From Persicitalea jodogahamensis (GTDB lineage: Bacteria > Bacteroidota > Bacteroidia > Cytophagales > Spirosomataceae): 64,000 nucleotides of DNA. Made by a program: the position numbers and the translations under genes. The stretch is from positions 62,001 to 126,000 of the forward strand of contig NZ_BMXF01000001.1 of assembly GCF_014651615.1 (NCBI RefSeq). The letters are read 5' to 3'. Shown here piece after piece: positions 1 through 8,395 of the stretch (positions are counted from its first letter, which is position 1; each line of letters opens with the position of its first letter). The notes beneath the pieces were generated by a model. The model saw only the letters and a program-made list of their open reading frames with translations. It did no database searches and was not told where the DNA came from.

Positions 1-1
1 G

Positions 2-289
2 ATGCTTAAACATTACAGCAAGCGGATGCGGGAAGAGAAAGCCTATAACTCCGCCACAGCTACGAAACGTTTTGACGATGTTGAGCAGCTCTACGTCCTC
101 AAAGGCGGCAGAATGTACCCCATCAAGAAAAATGACAAGAAAGAACTCCTGAAATTATTGAGCGACGAGAAAAATTTGATGAACTACATAATCAAAGAAG
201 AGCAGCTGAACTTTAAGACCGAAGGCGATATGGTGAAACTGCTGGAAGAATACGACGCGTACAAGGCGGGGCGGAAGGGAAGCAATTGA
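2..289 (+). CDS. C-terminal part of an unrecognised protein
   Basis: This 95-residue reading frame ends at a TGA at 287-289 and runs into the left edge of the window, so the ATG at base 2 may be internal and the true start may lie outside. The protein is highly charged (Lys/Glu rich), has no membrane segment, and carries a pattern of the type LYVLKGGRMYPIKKNDKKEL followed by amphipathic helices. I do not recognise the family. It reads towards the response regulator gene on the other strand, and the 121-base gap between them is filled by a word-repeat element. The C-terminus is credible as coding; the start and function are open. Confidence 0.55.
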   Translation: MLKHYSKRMREEKAYNSATATKRFDDVEQLYVLKGGRMYPIKKNDKKELLKLLSDEKNLMNYIIKEEQLNFKTEGDMVKLLEEYDAYKAGRKGSN

Positions 290-292
290 TTG

Positions 293-408
293 GGTTAAGC
301 GGTTAAGCGGTTAAGCGGTTAAGGGTGAATGGGTAATCGACAATCATCCTGGCGTTTTTTGAAACTTGCGCGCCGGTAACCCTCAACCTTTTGACCGTTT
401 ACCCCTCT
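293..408. repeat. Word-repeat element, family A (GGTTAAGC arrays)
   Basis: Nearly four tandem copies of the octamer GGTTAAGC lie at 293-324. About 50 bases later, at 374-408, the complementary type of word appears (TAACCCTCAACC, TTTTGACCG, TTTACCC). The two arms have the layout of a large imperfect hairpin in the gap between two convergent genes. Similar GGTTAAA/GGTCAAA arrays occur at 32244-32394, 42134-42268 and 44216-44340. It may serve as a bidirectional terminator here. Confidence 0.6.
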
Positions 409-410
409 TT

Positions 411-1118
411 TTACTCCGCCTGGTCCGTAAACATATATCCCACCCCTTTCAGGGTTTTGATAAAGCCTTCGCCGAGTTTTTCGCGAAGCTTGCGAATATG
501 GACGTCCACGGTACGTTCAAGCACATAAATGTCGGCTCCCCATATTTTTTGGAGCAGCTCCTCCCGGCTGAATACTTTGTTGGGACTTTGCGCAAGAAAA
601 AACAGTAGTTCAAACTCCTTCTTGGGCAGGATAACCGATTTTCCGTTCTGCGTAACGGTGTAGTTTTTTCGGTCAATGGATAATCCGGCAATTTCAATCA
701 ACTCGCCGGGATCTGACTTCTGAGCTTCGCGGCGGAACAGCGCATTGATACGGCTCATCAGCGCGCGGGGCTTGATAGGCTTGGTGATGTAGTCATCGGC
801 CCCGATCTCGAAGGCGGCAATTTCGGAATATTCCTCCGAGCGGGCGGTGAGAAACAGAATGTAGGTATCCCGCAGATCACTATCGTCCCGGATCATACGG
901 GCCGTTTCGATGCCGTCCTGCCGGGGCATCATGATGTCGAGCAGGATGAGGTCGGGCCGGAATTCGCGGGCTATTTTCAGGCCTTTCTTACCATCAAGAG
1001 CCGTTTTTACTTCATATCCTTCCTTTTCCAGATTGTATTCCAACAATTCCACGATGTCTTCGTCATCATCCACAACTAGAATTTTCTGGGCGGGTTGGGT
1101 AGCTTTTGCGGCACTCAT
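411..1118 (-). CDS. OmpR/PhoB-family response regulator
   Basis: A two-component response regulator of 235 residues. Residues 11-128 form a receiver domain with the acidic pair D17/D18, the phospho-acceptor D61 in LILLDIMMP, T91 and K113 in the ITKP motif. Residues 140-232 form an OmpR-type winged helix ending in the typical TLKGVGYMF. It should bind DNA as a phosphorylated dimer. The frame is open up to 1214, but the extra residues look like untranslated leader, and MSAAKATQ at 1118 places the receiver at the normal distance from the start. No histidine kinase lies beside it in the window, so it is an orphan here and its signal is unknown. Family assignment is certain; the regulon is not. 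Confidence 0.93.
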   Translation of the reverse strand: MSAAKATQPAQKILVVDDDEDIVELLEYNLEKEGYEVKTALDGKKGLKIAREFRPDLILLDIMMPRQDGIETARMIRDDSDLRDTYILFLTARSEEYSEIAAFEIGADDYITKPIKPRALMSRINALFRREAQKSDPGELIEIAGLSIDRKNYTVTQNGKSVILPKKEFELLFFLAQSPNKVFSREELLQKIWGADIYVLERTVDVHIRKLREKLGEGFIKTLKGVGYMFTDQAE

Positions 1119-1213
1119 GCGAGGAAGGTAGTTTGAAGTGTATGCATGACCGAAATTAGTAGATGTGTAGCTTGGATTATCTAAGAAAAGGCATTCATAA
1201 CATAAATTTAACA

Positions 1214-2056
1214 TCAGCGCCGCCGGATTCGGTACATTTGTCCCTGCTCGTTAGTCATTAACAAGTCATTGTCGTTCAGAAAAATAAGCGCCTCCTGCTG
1301 CGCTTTCCCGATCTTGATGCATTCGCTGGGGCTATTGAAATCGATTCTCCCCTCCTTTATTTCAAATATCAGAATCCTGCCATAAGTGAGCAAGGCAAAG
1401 GCGGTTCCCGAAGGATTGATATCCGCTGCCGTCACCATGTCTTTTACCAGCACACTATCCTTAACAGGCAAGGTGTAGTCTCCCGGCTGGACAGGGGACT
1501 CGTATAGCTTAACGTATTGGTTGGTCTTACTTCGGTTTTTTGAGAAAAGGTAGAGGTGATTATTATGGTAAAAAAATGCTTCACAGTCGAAATTCCGGGC
1601 GTCAGGTACGGGTGGGAAGTCTTTTTGATCAGCATATTGGATGTGTAATGCGGCAGTGGTTTTGGCTCCGAGCGAAAGCGCATAGATCGTCAGGTCGCGC
1701 CGTTCGTTGGCGTTATTGCCCAGATCGCCGATGTAGAGCGTTCCATCGGGGCTTTGGGCCATGTCTTCCCAGTCTACATTTCGGGCATCCGGTACAGGCA
1801 GCGTGGACAGCAGGTTGCCTTTCATGTCCACTTCATAAAGTTCGGGTTGACCGCCGCTGTCGTTGTGCGTCCACAACGTGCCACGCGCGTCGTTACGGGC
1901 TAAGCCCGAACTTTCGTTGGCAATAGCCGGAAGCCTGCCTATTTTACTAACTTTGTGCGCCGAACGGGCTTTATCAAAGCCGTTTTCACGTTTGTCAGTA
2001 CCGCAGCCACAAAGGGCCACTTTCAACGCAAACCAAAAATAAACAAACTTTCCCAT
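1214..2056 (-). CDS. Beta-propeller lipoprotein
   Basis: A 280-residue protein starting MGKFVYFWFALKVALCGCG, a lipoprotein signal with a possible lipobox LCGC (Cys18). The mature part shows repeated blade-like segments (NESSGLARNDARGTLWTHND, WEDMAQSPDGTLYIGDLGNN, NFDCEAFFYHNNHLYLFSKN, ADINPSGTAFALLTYGR), as in six- or seven-bladed propellers resembling SdiA-regulated or esterase-like proteins. I infer an envelope-anchored propeller and cannot name a ligand. The longer open frame to 2371 runs antisense through the next gene and is not credible. Its ATG overlaps the start codon of the divergent permease gene by two bases, and a TAnnTTTG-like -7 element (2084-2091, minus strand) lies inside that gene. 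Confidence 0.72.
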   Translation of the reverse strand: MGKFVYFWFALKVALCGCGTDKRENGFDKARSAHKVSKIGRLPAIANESSGLARNDARGTLWTHNDSGGQPELYEVDMKGNLLSTLPVPDARNVDWEDMAQSPDGTLYIGDLGNNANERRDLTIYALSLGAKTTAALHIQYADQKDFPPVPDARNFDCEAFFYHNNHLYLFSKNRSKTNQYVKLYESPVQPGDYTLPVKDSVLVKDMVTAADINPSGTAFALLTYGRILIFEIKEGRIDFNSPSECIKIGKAQQEALIFLNDNDLLMTNEQGQMYRIRRR

Positions 2057-3452
2057 GAATTCTTCCGCCGAGACCGTAGCCCACAAAGGTAAGAAAAGGC
2101 CCGCGTACATTAAGTCGGCGGCTATCCTGGTTACGCTCATTGCAGGGGTGTATATACTACATGCGCTGCACGAAACGCTGATTCCGCTCCTGTTCGCCGT
2201 GCTGGTTTCCATTCTGCTTTTTCCGGTTTGTGAGCGGCTGGAGCGCTGGAAGTTTCCCCGGATACTGGCTATCATCCTCAGCATCCTGCTATTCATTGTT
2301 ATTATCGCCGCTCTTATCTGGCTGGTAACCATCCAGGTCGGGGCATTCGCCGACGAAATCCCGCGCCTCACTCAAAAAGCCGAAGTACTGCTGGAGCAGA
2401 CGACTGCCATGGTGGAGCGCTATTTCAACGTAAGCCGTACGGAGCAGGTCAGCCGGGCCAAGGGGTACCTCATAAACGCCCTTGCTGAAAGTCGCACCAC
2501 GTTGCTCAATACGGTAATGGCTACCACGGGCACTCTCGCCACGGCTACTTTGGTGCCGCTGTATGTGTTTTTCTTTCTGCTGTACCGCGATTTCTTCCGT
2601 CGGTTTGTCCACAAAGCATTTCACAAAGTACCCAAGTACAAACTGAACACAATCCTGAACAAAATATACGAGGTCATTCAAAGCTACCTGGCAGGACTGG
2701 TCCTGGTCATTTTTATTGTAGGAGTGCTCAACACCATCGGCTTGCTGATCCTGGGCATCGACTATGCCGTCTTCTTCGGTTTTTTGGCGGCTTTTCTAAT
2801 CTTGATTCCCTACATTGGTATCCTGATCGGGTCGTTGTTTCCGGCTTTGATGAGCATCATCACCGAAGACTCTGCCTGGTATGCCGCGGGCGTCATCGGT
2901 GTGATGAGCTTCGTGCAGTTTCTGGAAGGGAATTTTATTACGCCCAACATTGTCGGTTCCAAAGTGAGCATCAACCCCCTGGCTGCCATCGTCATGTTGC
3001 TGCTGGGCGGGCAGCTCTGGGGTTTGCCTGGACTGATACTGGCTTTGCCGCTGACGGCTATTTTGAAAGTTATTCTTGATGCCAATAAAAGTACGGAGCC
3101 ATTCGGATTCTTGCTGGGGGAACCTGGCAAAGAGGTACAAGAGGAAAAAGAAAAAGAACGGGTGCAGGTGCAGGAGGTTAGGGAGAACCGCCGCCGGCCC
3201 GGCAACCCGCAGCGGTCAAAACGCAAACCCCGATCAAAAACTCAGAAAGAAGACAAAGGCTTTGAGGTTACACCTGTCGATGAACCGTTGTCCATTGCGA
3301 AGGAAGCCCTCGAAGGGACTGATCTGGTCATAAAAACTGCCGAAAACAAACCGAATCCTCCCAAACGCCGCCGTCCGCAGCGGCGGAAGCCACGACCTGG
3401 CAACGATGGAAACCCGGGGGCACCTAAAAATTCAGGGGATCAAGATTCCTGA
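2055..3452 (+). CDS. AI-2E family transporter with basic tail
   Basis: A 465-residue integral membrane protein of the AI-2E/PerM family, which covers autoinducer-2 exporters, ion antiporters and many permeases of unknown substrate. Hydrophobic segments fill residues about 20-80 and 155-350, including the family-typical stretches LIPYIGILIGSLFPAL and LWGLPGLILALPLTAILK. After about residue 355 there is a hydrophilic tail of some 110 residues rich in Lys, Arg and Pro (for instance RRRPGNPQRSKRKPRSK and PKRRRPQRRKPRPG), longer than usual in the family and presumably cytoplasmic, perhaps RNA- or lipid-binding. The start codon overlaps that of the divergent lipoprotein gene, and the 3' end overlaps the convergent Lon-domain gene by 29 bases. 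Substrate unknown. Confidence 0.88.
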   Translation: MNSSAETVAHKGKKRPAYIKSAAILVTLIAGVYILHALHETLIPLLFAVLVSILLFPVCERLERWKFPRILAIILSILLFIVIIAALIWLVTIQVGAFADEIPRLTQKAEVLLEQTTAMVERYFNVSRTEQVSRAKGYLINALAESRTTLLNTVMATTGTLATATLVPLYVFFFLLYRDFFRRFVHKAFHKVPKYKLNTILNKIYEVIQSYLAGLVLVIFIVGVLNTIGLLILGIDYAVFFGFLAAFLILIPYIGILIGSLFPALMSIITEDSAWYAAGVIGVMSFVQFLEGNFITPNIVGSKVSINPLAAIVMLLLGGQLWGLPGLILALPLTAILKVILDANKSTEPFGFLLGEPGKEVQEEKEKERVQVQEVRENRRRPGNPQRSKRKPRSKTQKEDKGFEVTPVDEPLSIAKEALEGTDLVIKTAENKPNPPKRRRPQRRKPRPGNDGNPGAPKNSGDQDS

Positions 3453-4053
3453 AATGACCGTTCATTCTGATGCGGCTCTTGGTCTGCTCCATTTCGGCCA
3501 CGACCGGAATTACTTTTTGTAAATGCTGAATCAGAAATTGCTGCCGGGCGCTCTCTCGCTGTAAAGTAAGTAGTTCGTATTCGTCAGTCAGCGACAGCCC
3601 CACCTTGTGTGCTATCTGAAAGGAAAATGGCTTTTGCTCTGCGTCATATTCAACGGGGGTAGTTAGCAGACTGTAAAGAGTGTCCAGTAGTTCAGCCAAT
3701 TGCGGCAGAGGCCGAATCAGGTCGGTTTCTTCGGGCAGGAAAGTGATTTCGCCACCAGCGTAAAGTTTATCCCCCATTGGGTTGTCGAACGTTTCCAGCT
3801 TAAACACTCTGATTCCTTCGGTTGAAATATCCATACTTCCATCGGGATGGCGTTCGTGCAGGGCGGTCACTTTCATTTCGGTACCGCACCCAGGCAGCCG
3901 GTCGTCGAGGAAAACAGGGATGCCAAACGTTTTTTCCTCTTCCAGGCATTCATTGATGAGCTGCCGGTAACGTTCTTCAAAAATATGAAGATTCAATTTT
4001 TCGCCGGGGTAGGCGACGAGATTCAAAGGGAAGAAAGGTAATAGGGTGGGCAC
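3424..4053 (-). CDS. Lon N-terminal (LAN) domain protein
   Basis: A stand-alone Lon substrate-binding domain protein of about 209 residues. The N-terminus reads TLLPFFPLNLVAYPGEKLNL followed by HIFEERYRQLI, the hallmark of this domain; there is no AAA+ or Ser-Lys protease part. Such proteins are common in Bacteroidota, and their role is unclear. I place the start at the GTG at 4053, because the longer version from 4110 would translate an intergenic ATGAATGATGAATGAT-type repeat into the peptide SFIIHHSSL. It is the last gene of a unit with gldH and the 4685-5182 gene, and it overlaps the end of the AI-2E gene tail to tail. Confidence 0.82.
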   Translation of the reverse strand: MPTLLPFFPLNLVAYPGEKLNLHIFEERYRQLINECLEEEKTFGIPVFLDDRLPGCGTEMKVTALHERHPDGSMDISTEGIRVFKLETFDNPMGDKLYAGGEITFLPEETDLIRPLPQLAELLDTLYSLLTTPVEYDAEQKPFSFQIAHKVGLSLTDEYELLTLQRESARQQFLIQHLQKVIPVVAEMEQTKSRIRMNGHFRNLDPLNF

Positions 4054-4099
4054 TTTTAATGACGAGTGATGAATGATGAATGATATCCGGGTTGCCGTA

Positions 4100-4636
4100 T
4101 CAATTGGCAATTGAGCCGTTGGGTGTTTTCTCGATGCTCAGACCAACTCCTAAAACGAAGGGGAGCGGGTTCTGCCGCATGGATTGGGCAATGGTGATGG
4201 TGTACTTTCCGGGCCTGGGGAAACGATAGTTGCGTTGAAAAACAAACTTGTGATCGAATAGGTCGCCCAGTCCGCTACCGCGCGGCTTTCCCGTCACTTC
4301 GTCTGAAAGGTACATTTCATCCAGCCGGGAAAAGATGACTTTCCCATCCGGCCCCCGCATCACACGATCAAGGTAAAGGTTGTAATAAGGATACTGCTGC
4401 GCATTTCGTACCAGGTAGTAGAGATTGTAAGCCTGCGTGGTGTCGCTAATCTCAAACCGAAAATCGAACTTCTTTTCCACAAACCACTGTCCGTCTTCGA
4501 TGTCTTCATAGGCTTTGTAAAGCGTGTGCTTATCCTCGCAACCAAAACCGATAAAAACGAAGGTAAACAGAACGGCAGCCTTTGAAAATCTCTTCAGTAA
4601 CCCTTTGGAATGCCTGATAAATGCACCATCGGCCAT
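4100..4636 (-). CDS. gldH: Gliding motility lipoprotein GldH
   Basis: A lipoprotein of the GldH family. GldH is required for Flavobacterium gliding and is linked to the type IX secretion/gliding machinery; homologues also occur in non-gliding Bacteroidota. The N-terminus has a basic stretch, a hydrophobic core and the lipobox GFGC (Cys33 counted from 4636). The mature part carries family-typical patterns: GQWFVEKKFDFRFEISDT, YNLYYLVRN followed by YPYYNLYLD, a GSGLGDLFDHK motif and a final IAQSMRQNPLP / GVGLSIEK. The start could be the upstream codon at 4681, but the ATG at 4636 already gives a complete signal peptide. It lies 48 bases downstream of the 4685-5182 gene, probably in one transcript. 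Confidence 0.85.
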   Translation of the reverse strand: MADGAFIRHSKGLLKRFSKAAVLFTFVFIGFGCEDKHTLYKAYEDIEDGQWFVEKKFDFRFEISDTTQAYNLYYLVRNAQQYPYYNLYLDRVMRGPDGKVIFSRLDEMYLSDEVTGKPRGSGLGDLFDHKFVFQRNYRFPRPGKYTITIAQSMRQNPLPFVLGVGLSIEKTPNGSIAN

Positions 4637-4684
4637 GATGGAGCAATGCGTCCTATCTAATATCCCATTTGCACTATCCATTGA

Positions 4685-5182
4685 TTAAGCGTTTTCTTCC
4701 TTAAAAAAACGCTTCAGCCAGGTCTGGTCGGCGGGTACTTTCCAGCGTTTCATCCACTGGGCTTTGGTCGAGACGAGGTTATCAAACACGGGCGTATTGG
4801 AGAAGAGGACCTCGTCGGCAATGGCTTGCTTGACCGCTGCAACAGGCAGTGTCTGTACAGCTTTCGAAGCATCAAGGTAAGCGACCGAGCGGTCGAAGAA
4901 ATCAACATTCAACCTGCCTCCCAACTCCTGCAGCCAATGCACCGACTTGTCGATAGAGCAGCCGCTGGGCATTTCGTGCGACTCGTCCACGGCAAGCACT
5001 ACAAAGCGATTGTGAAAAACCTTTCCCGAAGCAAGCAGAGACTGATTGTGAGCCTCCCACCCATCAATGGCAGCTTCCAGGGTCTGGTTGATCAGGCTCA
5101 CTTCCTGATCTGTGAGGGAACGATCGGCCTGATAAATCCACAGGCGCGAATCGAAATCTATATCGTCAAAACGAATGTACAT
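4685..5182 (-). CDS. Conserved Bacteroidota protein, often mis-named ABC transporter ATPase
   Basis: A 165-residue soluble protein starting MYIRFDDIDFDSRLWIYQAD. It belongs to a small conserved Bacteroidota family whose members are often labelled ABC transporter ATPase in databases, but there is no Walker A motif here and the label is not supported. Conserved-looking stretches are FVVLAVDESHEMPSGCSIDK with a central Cys and FDNLVSTKAQW. There is no signal peptide or membrane segment. It is the first gene of a unit with gldH and the Lon-domain gene, behind a good -33/-7 promoter at 5229-5258. Function unknown. Confidence 0.8.
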   Translation of the reverse strand: MYIRFDDIDFDSRLWIYQADRSLTDQEVSLINQTLEAAIDGWEAHNQSLLASGKVFHNRFVVLAVDESHEMPSGCSIDKSVHWLQELGGRLNVDFFDRSVAYLDASKAVQTLPVAAVKQAIADEVLFSNTPVFDNLVSTKAQWMKRWKVPADQTWLKRFFKEENA

Positions 5183-5228
5183 GGTACTTATAAGTTTAAG
5201 AAAATAAAGTTCATGAGTTGCGCAAAGC

Positions 5229-5258
5229 CAAACATAAGTTTAGGCGGCAAGGTGCAAA
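5229..5258 (-). promoter_or_regulatory. Bacteroidota-type promoter for the gldH unit
   Basis: On the minus strand TTTG (5258-5255), an 18-base spacer and TATGTTTG (5236-5229) match the Bacteroidota primary sigma consensus TTTG-N19..21-TAnnTTTG apart from a slightly short spacer. The predicted transcription start is about 40 bases before the ATG at 5182. Confidence 0.5.
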
Positions 5259-5337
5259 ACTAACTATTCGAAGTGGCAAGTGGTACGGGCATCTTACCCG
5301 ATTTTTCAGAAAAGCCAGCAAAAGCGGCCTCAGCGCT

Positions 5338-6135
5338 TTACAAACCCTCCGCCTGGGCAATGAGTTCGGCAAGGTCGAGTACGCGGACAGAGTCTTCTTT
5401 CTCCTTGTTTTTGACTCCATCGGTCATCATCACCATACAAAACGGACAGGAAACTGCAATGGTGTCGGCACCGGTGCCGAGCGCTTCTTCGATGCGCTCG
5501 ATATTCACTTCCTTGCGGCCCGGCTCGGCGTCTTTGAACATCTGGGCACCGCCCGCCCCGCAACAAAGCCCCTTGGCTCGGCTGCGCTTCATCTCTACCA
5601 AATCGGCGTCGAGGGCTTCAAGTACTGTGCGCGGGGCTTCGTAGATACCATTGGCGCGGCCCAGATAGCAGGAGTCGTGGAAAGTGATTTTGCGGCCTTT
5701 GAAGTTGTCTCCGCCCTGCACTTTCACGCGTCCTTCGTCGATGAGCTGCTGCAGAAAGACGGAATGGTGGATCACTTCGTAGTTGCCGCCCAGTTCGGGG
5801 TACTCATTTTTAAGCGTGTTGAAACAATGAGGGCACGCCGTCACGATTTTCCTGACACTATACATATCCAGCATCTGGATGTTGGCCATTGCCTGCATCT
5901 GGAACAGAAACTCGTTACCCGCCCGGCGGGCAGGGTCGCCGGTGCAGCCTTCCTCGGTCCCCAGCACGGCAAAGTCGATGCCGATCTTGTTCAGGATTTT
6001 TACAAAAGCCACCGTAATTTTCTTGCTGCGGTCGTCAAATGAACCCGCGCAGCCCACCCAGAAAAGAATTTCGGGTGATTTGCCTTCGGCCGCCATCTCG
6101 GCCATGGTGGGTACTTTATAATGCGTTTCGCTCAT
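5338..6135 (-). CDS. CCG-domain Fe-S protein (HdrB/GlpC C-terminal type)
   Basis: A 265-residue cytoplasmic protein with two CCG cysteine-rich domains as in heterodisulfide reductase subunit B and the C-terminal half of GlpC/LutA. Visible motifs are LFWVGCAGSFDDR, EEGCTGDPARR and ACPHCFNTLKNEYP in the first repeat, and TFHDSCYLGR, GLCCGAGGAQMF and SCPFCMVMM in the second. These bind an unusual 4Fe-4S cluster and act in two-electron thiol or quinone chemistry. It lies 43 bases downstream of a membrane ferredoxin-like protein gene on the same strand; together they resemble a split membrane HdrDE/GlpC-like reductase feeding electrons to or from quinones. The physiological partner is unknown. Confidence 0.88.
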   Translation of the reverse strand: MSETHYKVPTMAEMAAEGKSPEILFWVGCAGSFDDRSKKITVAFVKILNKIGIDFAVLGTEEGCTGDPARRAGNEFLFQMQAMANIQMLDMYSVRKIVTACPHCFNTLKNEYPELGGNYEVIHHSVFLQQLIDEGRVKVQGGDNFKGRKITFHDSCYLGRANGIYEAPRTVLEALDADLVEMKRSRAKGLCCGAGGAQMFKDAEPGRKEVNIERIEEALGTGADTIAVSCPFCMVMMTDGVKNKEKEDSVRVLDLAELIAQAEGL

Positions 6136-6178
6136 TCTTTTTTAAATTAACTACTCATGATCCTATCCAGCTGCCTGC

Positions 6179-7519
6179 TTACTTCAACTCATCCGCCCAA
6201 TTGAATCGATCCGCCGGAGAGAATTTCCACGGTGCCTGGCTCGTTTCCAGATTGCTGAACATTCCGTTCCAGGAAGCGGGAGCCTTGGCTTCTTCCATGA
6301 TTTGAAAACGGCGCAATTGCAGGATAATGTCCAGTGGATTGATCAGAATCGGGCATTCCTGCACGCAGGCATTACAGGTAGTGCAGGCCAGTATTTCCTC
6401 TTCCAGAATATAGTCGCCCAGCAAACTTTTGCCGTCATCCACGAACTCGCCGCTGTTGGCCTGCATGTTGCGACCCACGTCTTCCAGGCGGTCACGGGTG
6501 TCCATCATAATCTTGCGGGGCGACAGTTTTTTGCCCGTAATATTGGCCGGACAAGCCGCCGTACAACGGCCGCACTCAGTGCAGGAGTAGGAATCCATAA
6601 GATTTTTCCAGCTTAAGTCCTGCACGTCCTTGGCTCCGAATCGGCCTGGCGCTTCGGCGGCAGCCGGAGGTGTGCCGGCGGCATCAGCTTCCATGCCCAG
6701 CATAATCTTGACTTCCTTCGTGATCTCGGGCATATTATTCATTTCCCCCTTCGGAATCAACCGGGCGAAGTACGTATTGGGGAACGCCAGCGCGATGTGC
6801 AGGTGCTTGGAGTACGTCACATAAACTGCAAAGCCCAAAATGCCGACAATGTGAAACCACCACGCTCCGCGTTCCAGCGCGATGAGCGAGCTCTCGCTCC
6901 ATCCGGAGAAGAGTGGCTTCAGAAATTGGCTGAATAGAAAGTCGCCCGCTTTGGTGTAGTGGACACTGTTAATGTCCTGCAAAACTGAATCTGCCGCATT
7001 CATGGTAAGAATGGCTACCATCAGCACGATCTCGAAAATAAGAATCAGATTGCCGTCCAGTTTGGGCCAGCCTTTCATTTCGCGGTGCTTGCTGGCTTGC
7101 AGGCGATCCACTTTTACGACATCGCGCCGCAGCAGGAAAATGACGCAAACCGCCAGTACGCCCACGGCCAGAAACTCAAAGAAGCCCAGCAAATACAAAT
7201 AACCCGAACCGAAAAAGGGGGCAAACATCCGATGCTGCCCCGACAAACCGTCCAGAATAATTTCCAGTACCTCGATATTGATAAGTAAAAATCCGGCATA
7301 AAGGATAAAGTGCATGATACCTACGAGCGGGCGGTCGAACATTTTCTTTTGCCCGAAAGCTACGCGTAACATCATCCCCAATCGCTCGGAAGGGTGGTCG
7401 GTCCGATCTTCTGAGCGGCCTAACTGGATGGTCTTCTTGATGATTCCGATTCGCCTGGCGATGAGCCAGATGGCGGCGCCCAAGACAACGGCAAAAAGAA
7501 TTTGTTGAATATATTCCAT
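6179..7519 (-). CDS. Membrane Fe-S oxidoreductase (HdrE/HdrD N-terminal type)
   Basis: A 446-residue protein with about five membrane helices in residues 5-240 (cytochrome b-like HdrE/NarI-type module) and a C-terminal ferredoxin domain with two 4Fe-4S sites: C313-C316-C319-C323 and C379-C382-C385-C389, each in CxxCxxCxxxCP context. Histidines in the membrane part (for example H70, H223, H239 and H241) could bind haem b. It precedes the CCG-domain gene by 43 bases, and the two probably form one complex carrying electrons between the quinone pool and a soluble redox partner. A loop around residues 280-293 is rich in Ala and Pro. Specific substrate not inferable. Confidence 0.87.
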   Translation of the reverse strand: MEYIQQILFAVVLGAAIWLIARRIGIIKKTIQLGRSEDRTDHPSERLGMMLRVAFGQKKMFDRPLVGIMHFILYAGFLLINIEVLEIILDGLSGQHRMFAPFFGSGYLYLLGFFEFLAVGVLAVCVIFLLRRDVVKVDRLQASKHREMKGWPKLDGNLILIFEIVLMVAILTMNAADSVLQDINSVHYTKAGDFLFSQFLKPLFSGWSESSLIALERGAWWFHIVGILGFAVYVTYSKHLHIALAFPNTYFARLIPKGEMNNMPEITKEVKIMLGMEADAAGTPPAAAEAPGRFGAKDVQDLSWKNLMDSYSCTECGRCTAACPANITGKKLSPRKIMMDTRDRLEDVGRNMQANSGEFVDDGKSLLGDYILEEEILACTTCNACVQECPILINPLDIILQLRRFQIMEEAKAPASWNGMFSNLETSQAPWKFSPADRFNWADELK

Positions 7520-7741
7520 TGGTTTTAATAACGATAACTCGTGAAATCCGCATCGTCGTGGCCGCTCAGATGCTGATCTGTATTCTCAGCTTCGCCCGCC
7601 TTCCAGGTAGTATGCGTGCATACTTATATAACAAATATCGGGTTGAATGTTCTTTTAACAAGGTAGTGCGTCAGTTAATTTATCGCGAAATGAATTAAAA
7701 CCGTGCCACTTCATCACCAAAGGAGCCCTACTTCCGAAGCG

Positions 7742-8290
7742 CTACATCCTTGCCTGCCATGCCACTTCCTCCGCGCCCAGTTCCTGCGTCATCATCCGGC
7801 AGAGCATAAACAGATAATCCGACAGACGATTGAGGTACCGAATAACGATCTCCTCCACGGGTTCGTGCTCGTGCAGCAGAATAACCGCACGCTCGGCGCG
7901 CCGACAGACAGTGCGGGCCACATGGCCGAATGAAACAGATTCGTGACCGCCCGGGAGTACGAAGGCTCGCAAAGTGGGTAATTCGGCGTCCATCGCATCC
8001 ATTTCAGTTTCCAGAAGCGTGACGTCTTCCTCATGGAAGTCGGGTAGTTTTTTGCGGGTTTGGTCAGGTTCGCTGGCCAGGTGCGAACCGATCGTAAATA
8101 GCCGGTCCTGGATTTCCTTCAACAAATCCCGTCGTGTGGAGTTTACCGGTTGGTCGCGCAATAGACCTATATAAGCGTTGAGCTCATCGACCGTTCCGTA
8201 TGCATCGATTCGGATATGGGCCTTGCTCAAGCGAGTGCCACCGATAAGGGCCGTAGTGCCGCTGTCGCCGGTTTTAGTGTATATTTTCAT
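7742..8290 (-). CDS. Cob(I)alamin adenosyltransferase, PduO type
   Basis: ATP:corrinoid adenosyltransferase of the PduO/MMAB family, 182 residues, making adenosylcobalamin from cob(I)alamin and ATP in the cytoplasm. The N-terminal nucleotide loop TKTGDSGTTALIGG (residues 5-18), the VDELNAYIG motif, the RTVCRRAER helix and the YLNRLSDYLFMLCR motif are all in place and in the right order. It stands alone between other units. The 222 bases after it, upstream of the membrane Fe-S gene, show no clear gene. Length is typical, and the start at MKIYTKTGD fits the family. Confidence 0.93.
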   Translation of the reverse strand: MKIYTKTGDSGTTALIGGTRLSKAHIRIDAYGTVDELNAYIGLLRDQPVNSTRRDLLKEIQDRLFTIGSHLASEPDQTRKKLPDFHEEDVTLLETEMDAMDAELPTLRAFVLPGGHESVSFGHVARTVCRRAERAVILLHEHEPVEEIVIRYLNRLSDYLFMLCRMMTQELGAEEVAWQARM

Positions 8291-8387
8291 GGTTTTCGAA
8301 GGAGGTTGGGCTTTATGGTTAGGTTTTCGGTATGCTTCCGCTCTGACATACCAGTCATTACGATTAGGTTTTAGGATTGCGCAGCCC

Positions 8388-8395
8388 TAATTTTG
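8388..8395 (+). promoter_or_regulatory. Possible -7 element
   Basis: TAATTTTG fits the -7 consensus TAnnTTTG. No TTTG is found at the expected -33 distance, so this is a weak call. It would start the transcript carrying the 8527 gene, queA and the acyltransferase-like gene. Confidence 0.25.

Noticed and set aside
293-324. Tandem octamers as a possible small CRISPR array
   Set aside because: The units are 8 bases long and contiguous, without spacers, and no cas gene is present.
2057-2371. Long N-terminal extension of the lipoprotein frame antisense to the permease gene
   Set aside because: It would place a lipoprotein signal in the middle of a protein and overlaps a well-supported membrane protein gene.
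4054-4110. N-terminal extension of the Lon-domain protein
   Set aside because: It translates an ATGAATGATGAATGAT-type intergenic repeat into SFIIHHSSL; the GTG at 4053 gives the normal family start.
4685-5182. ABC transporter ATPase
   Set aside because: There is no Walker A, signature or Walker B motif; the name is a database habit for this family.
7610-7623. GTATGCGTGCATAC as an operator
   Set aside because: Only 6-base arms around a 2-base centre, not unusual in this amount of intergenic DNA and not tied to a promoter.
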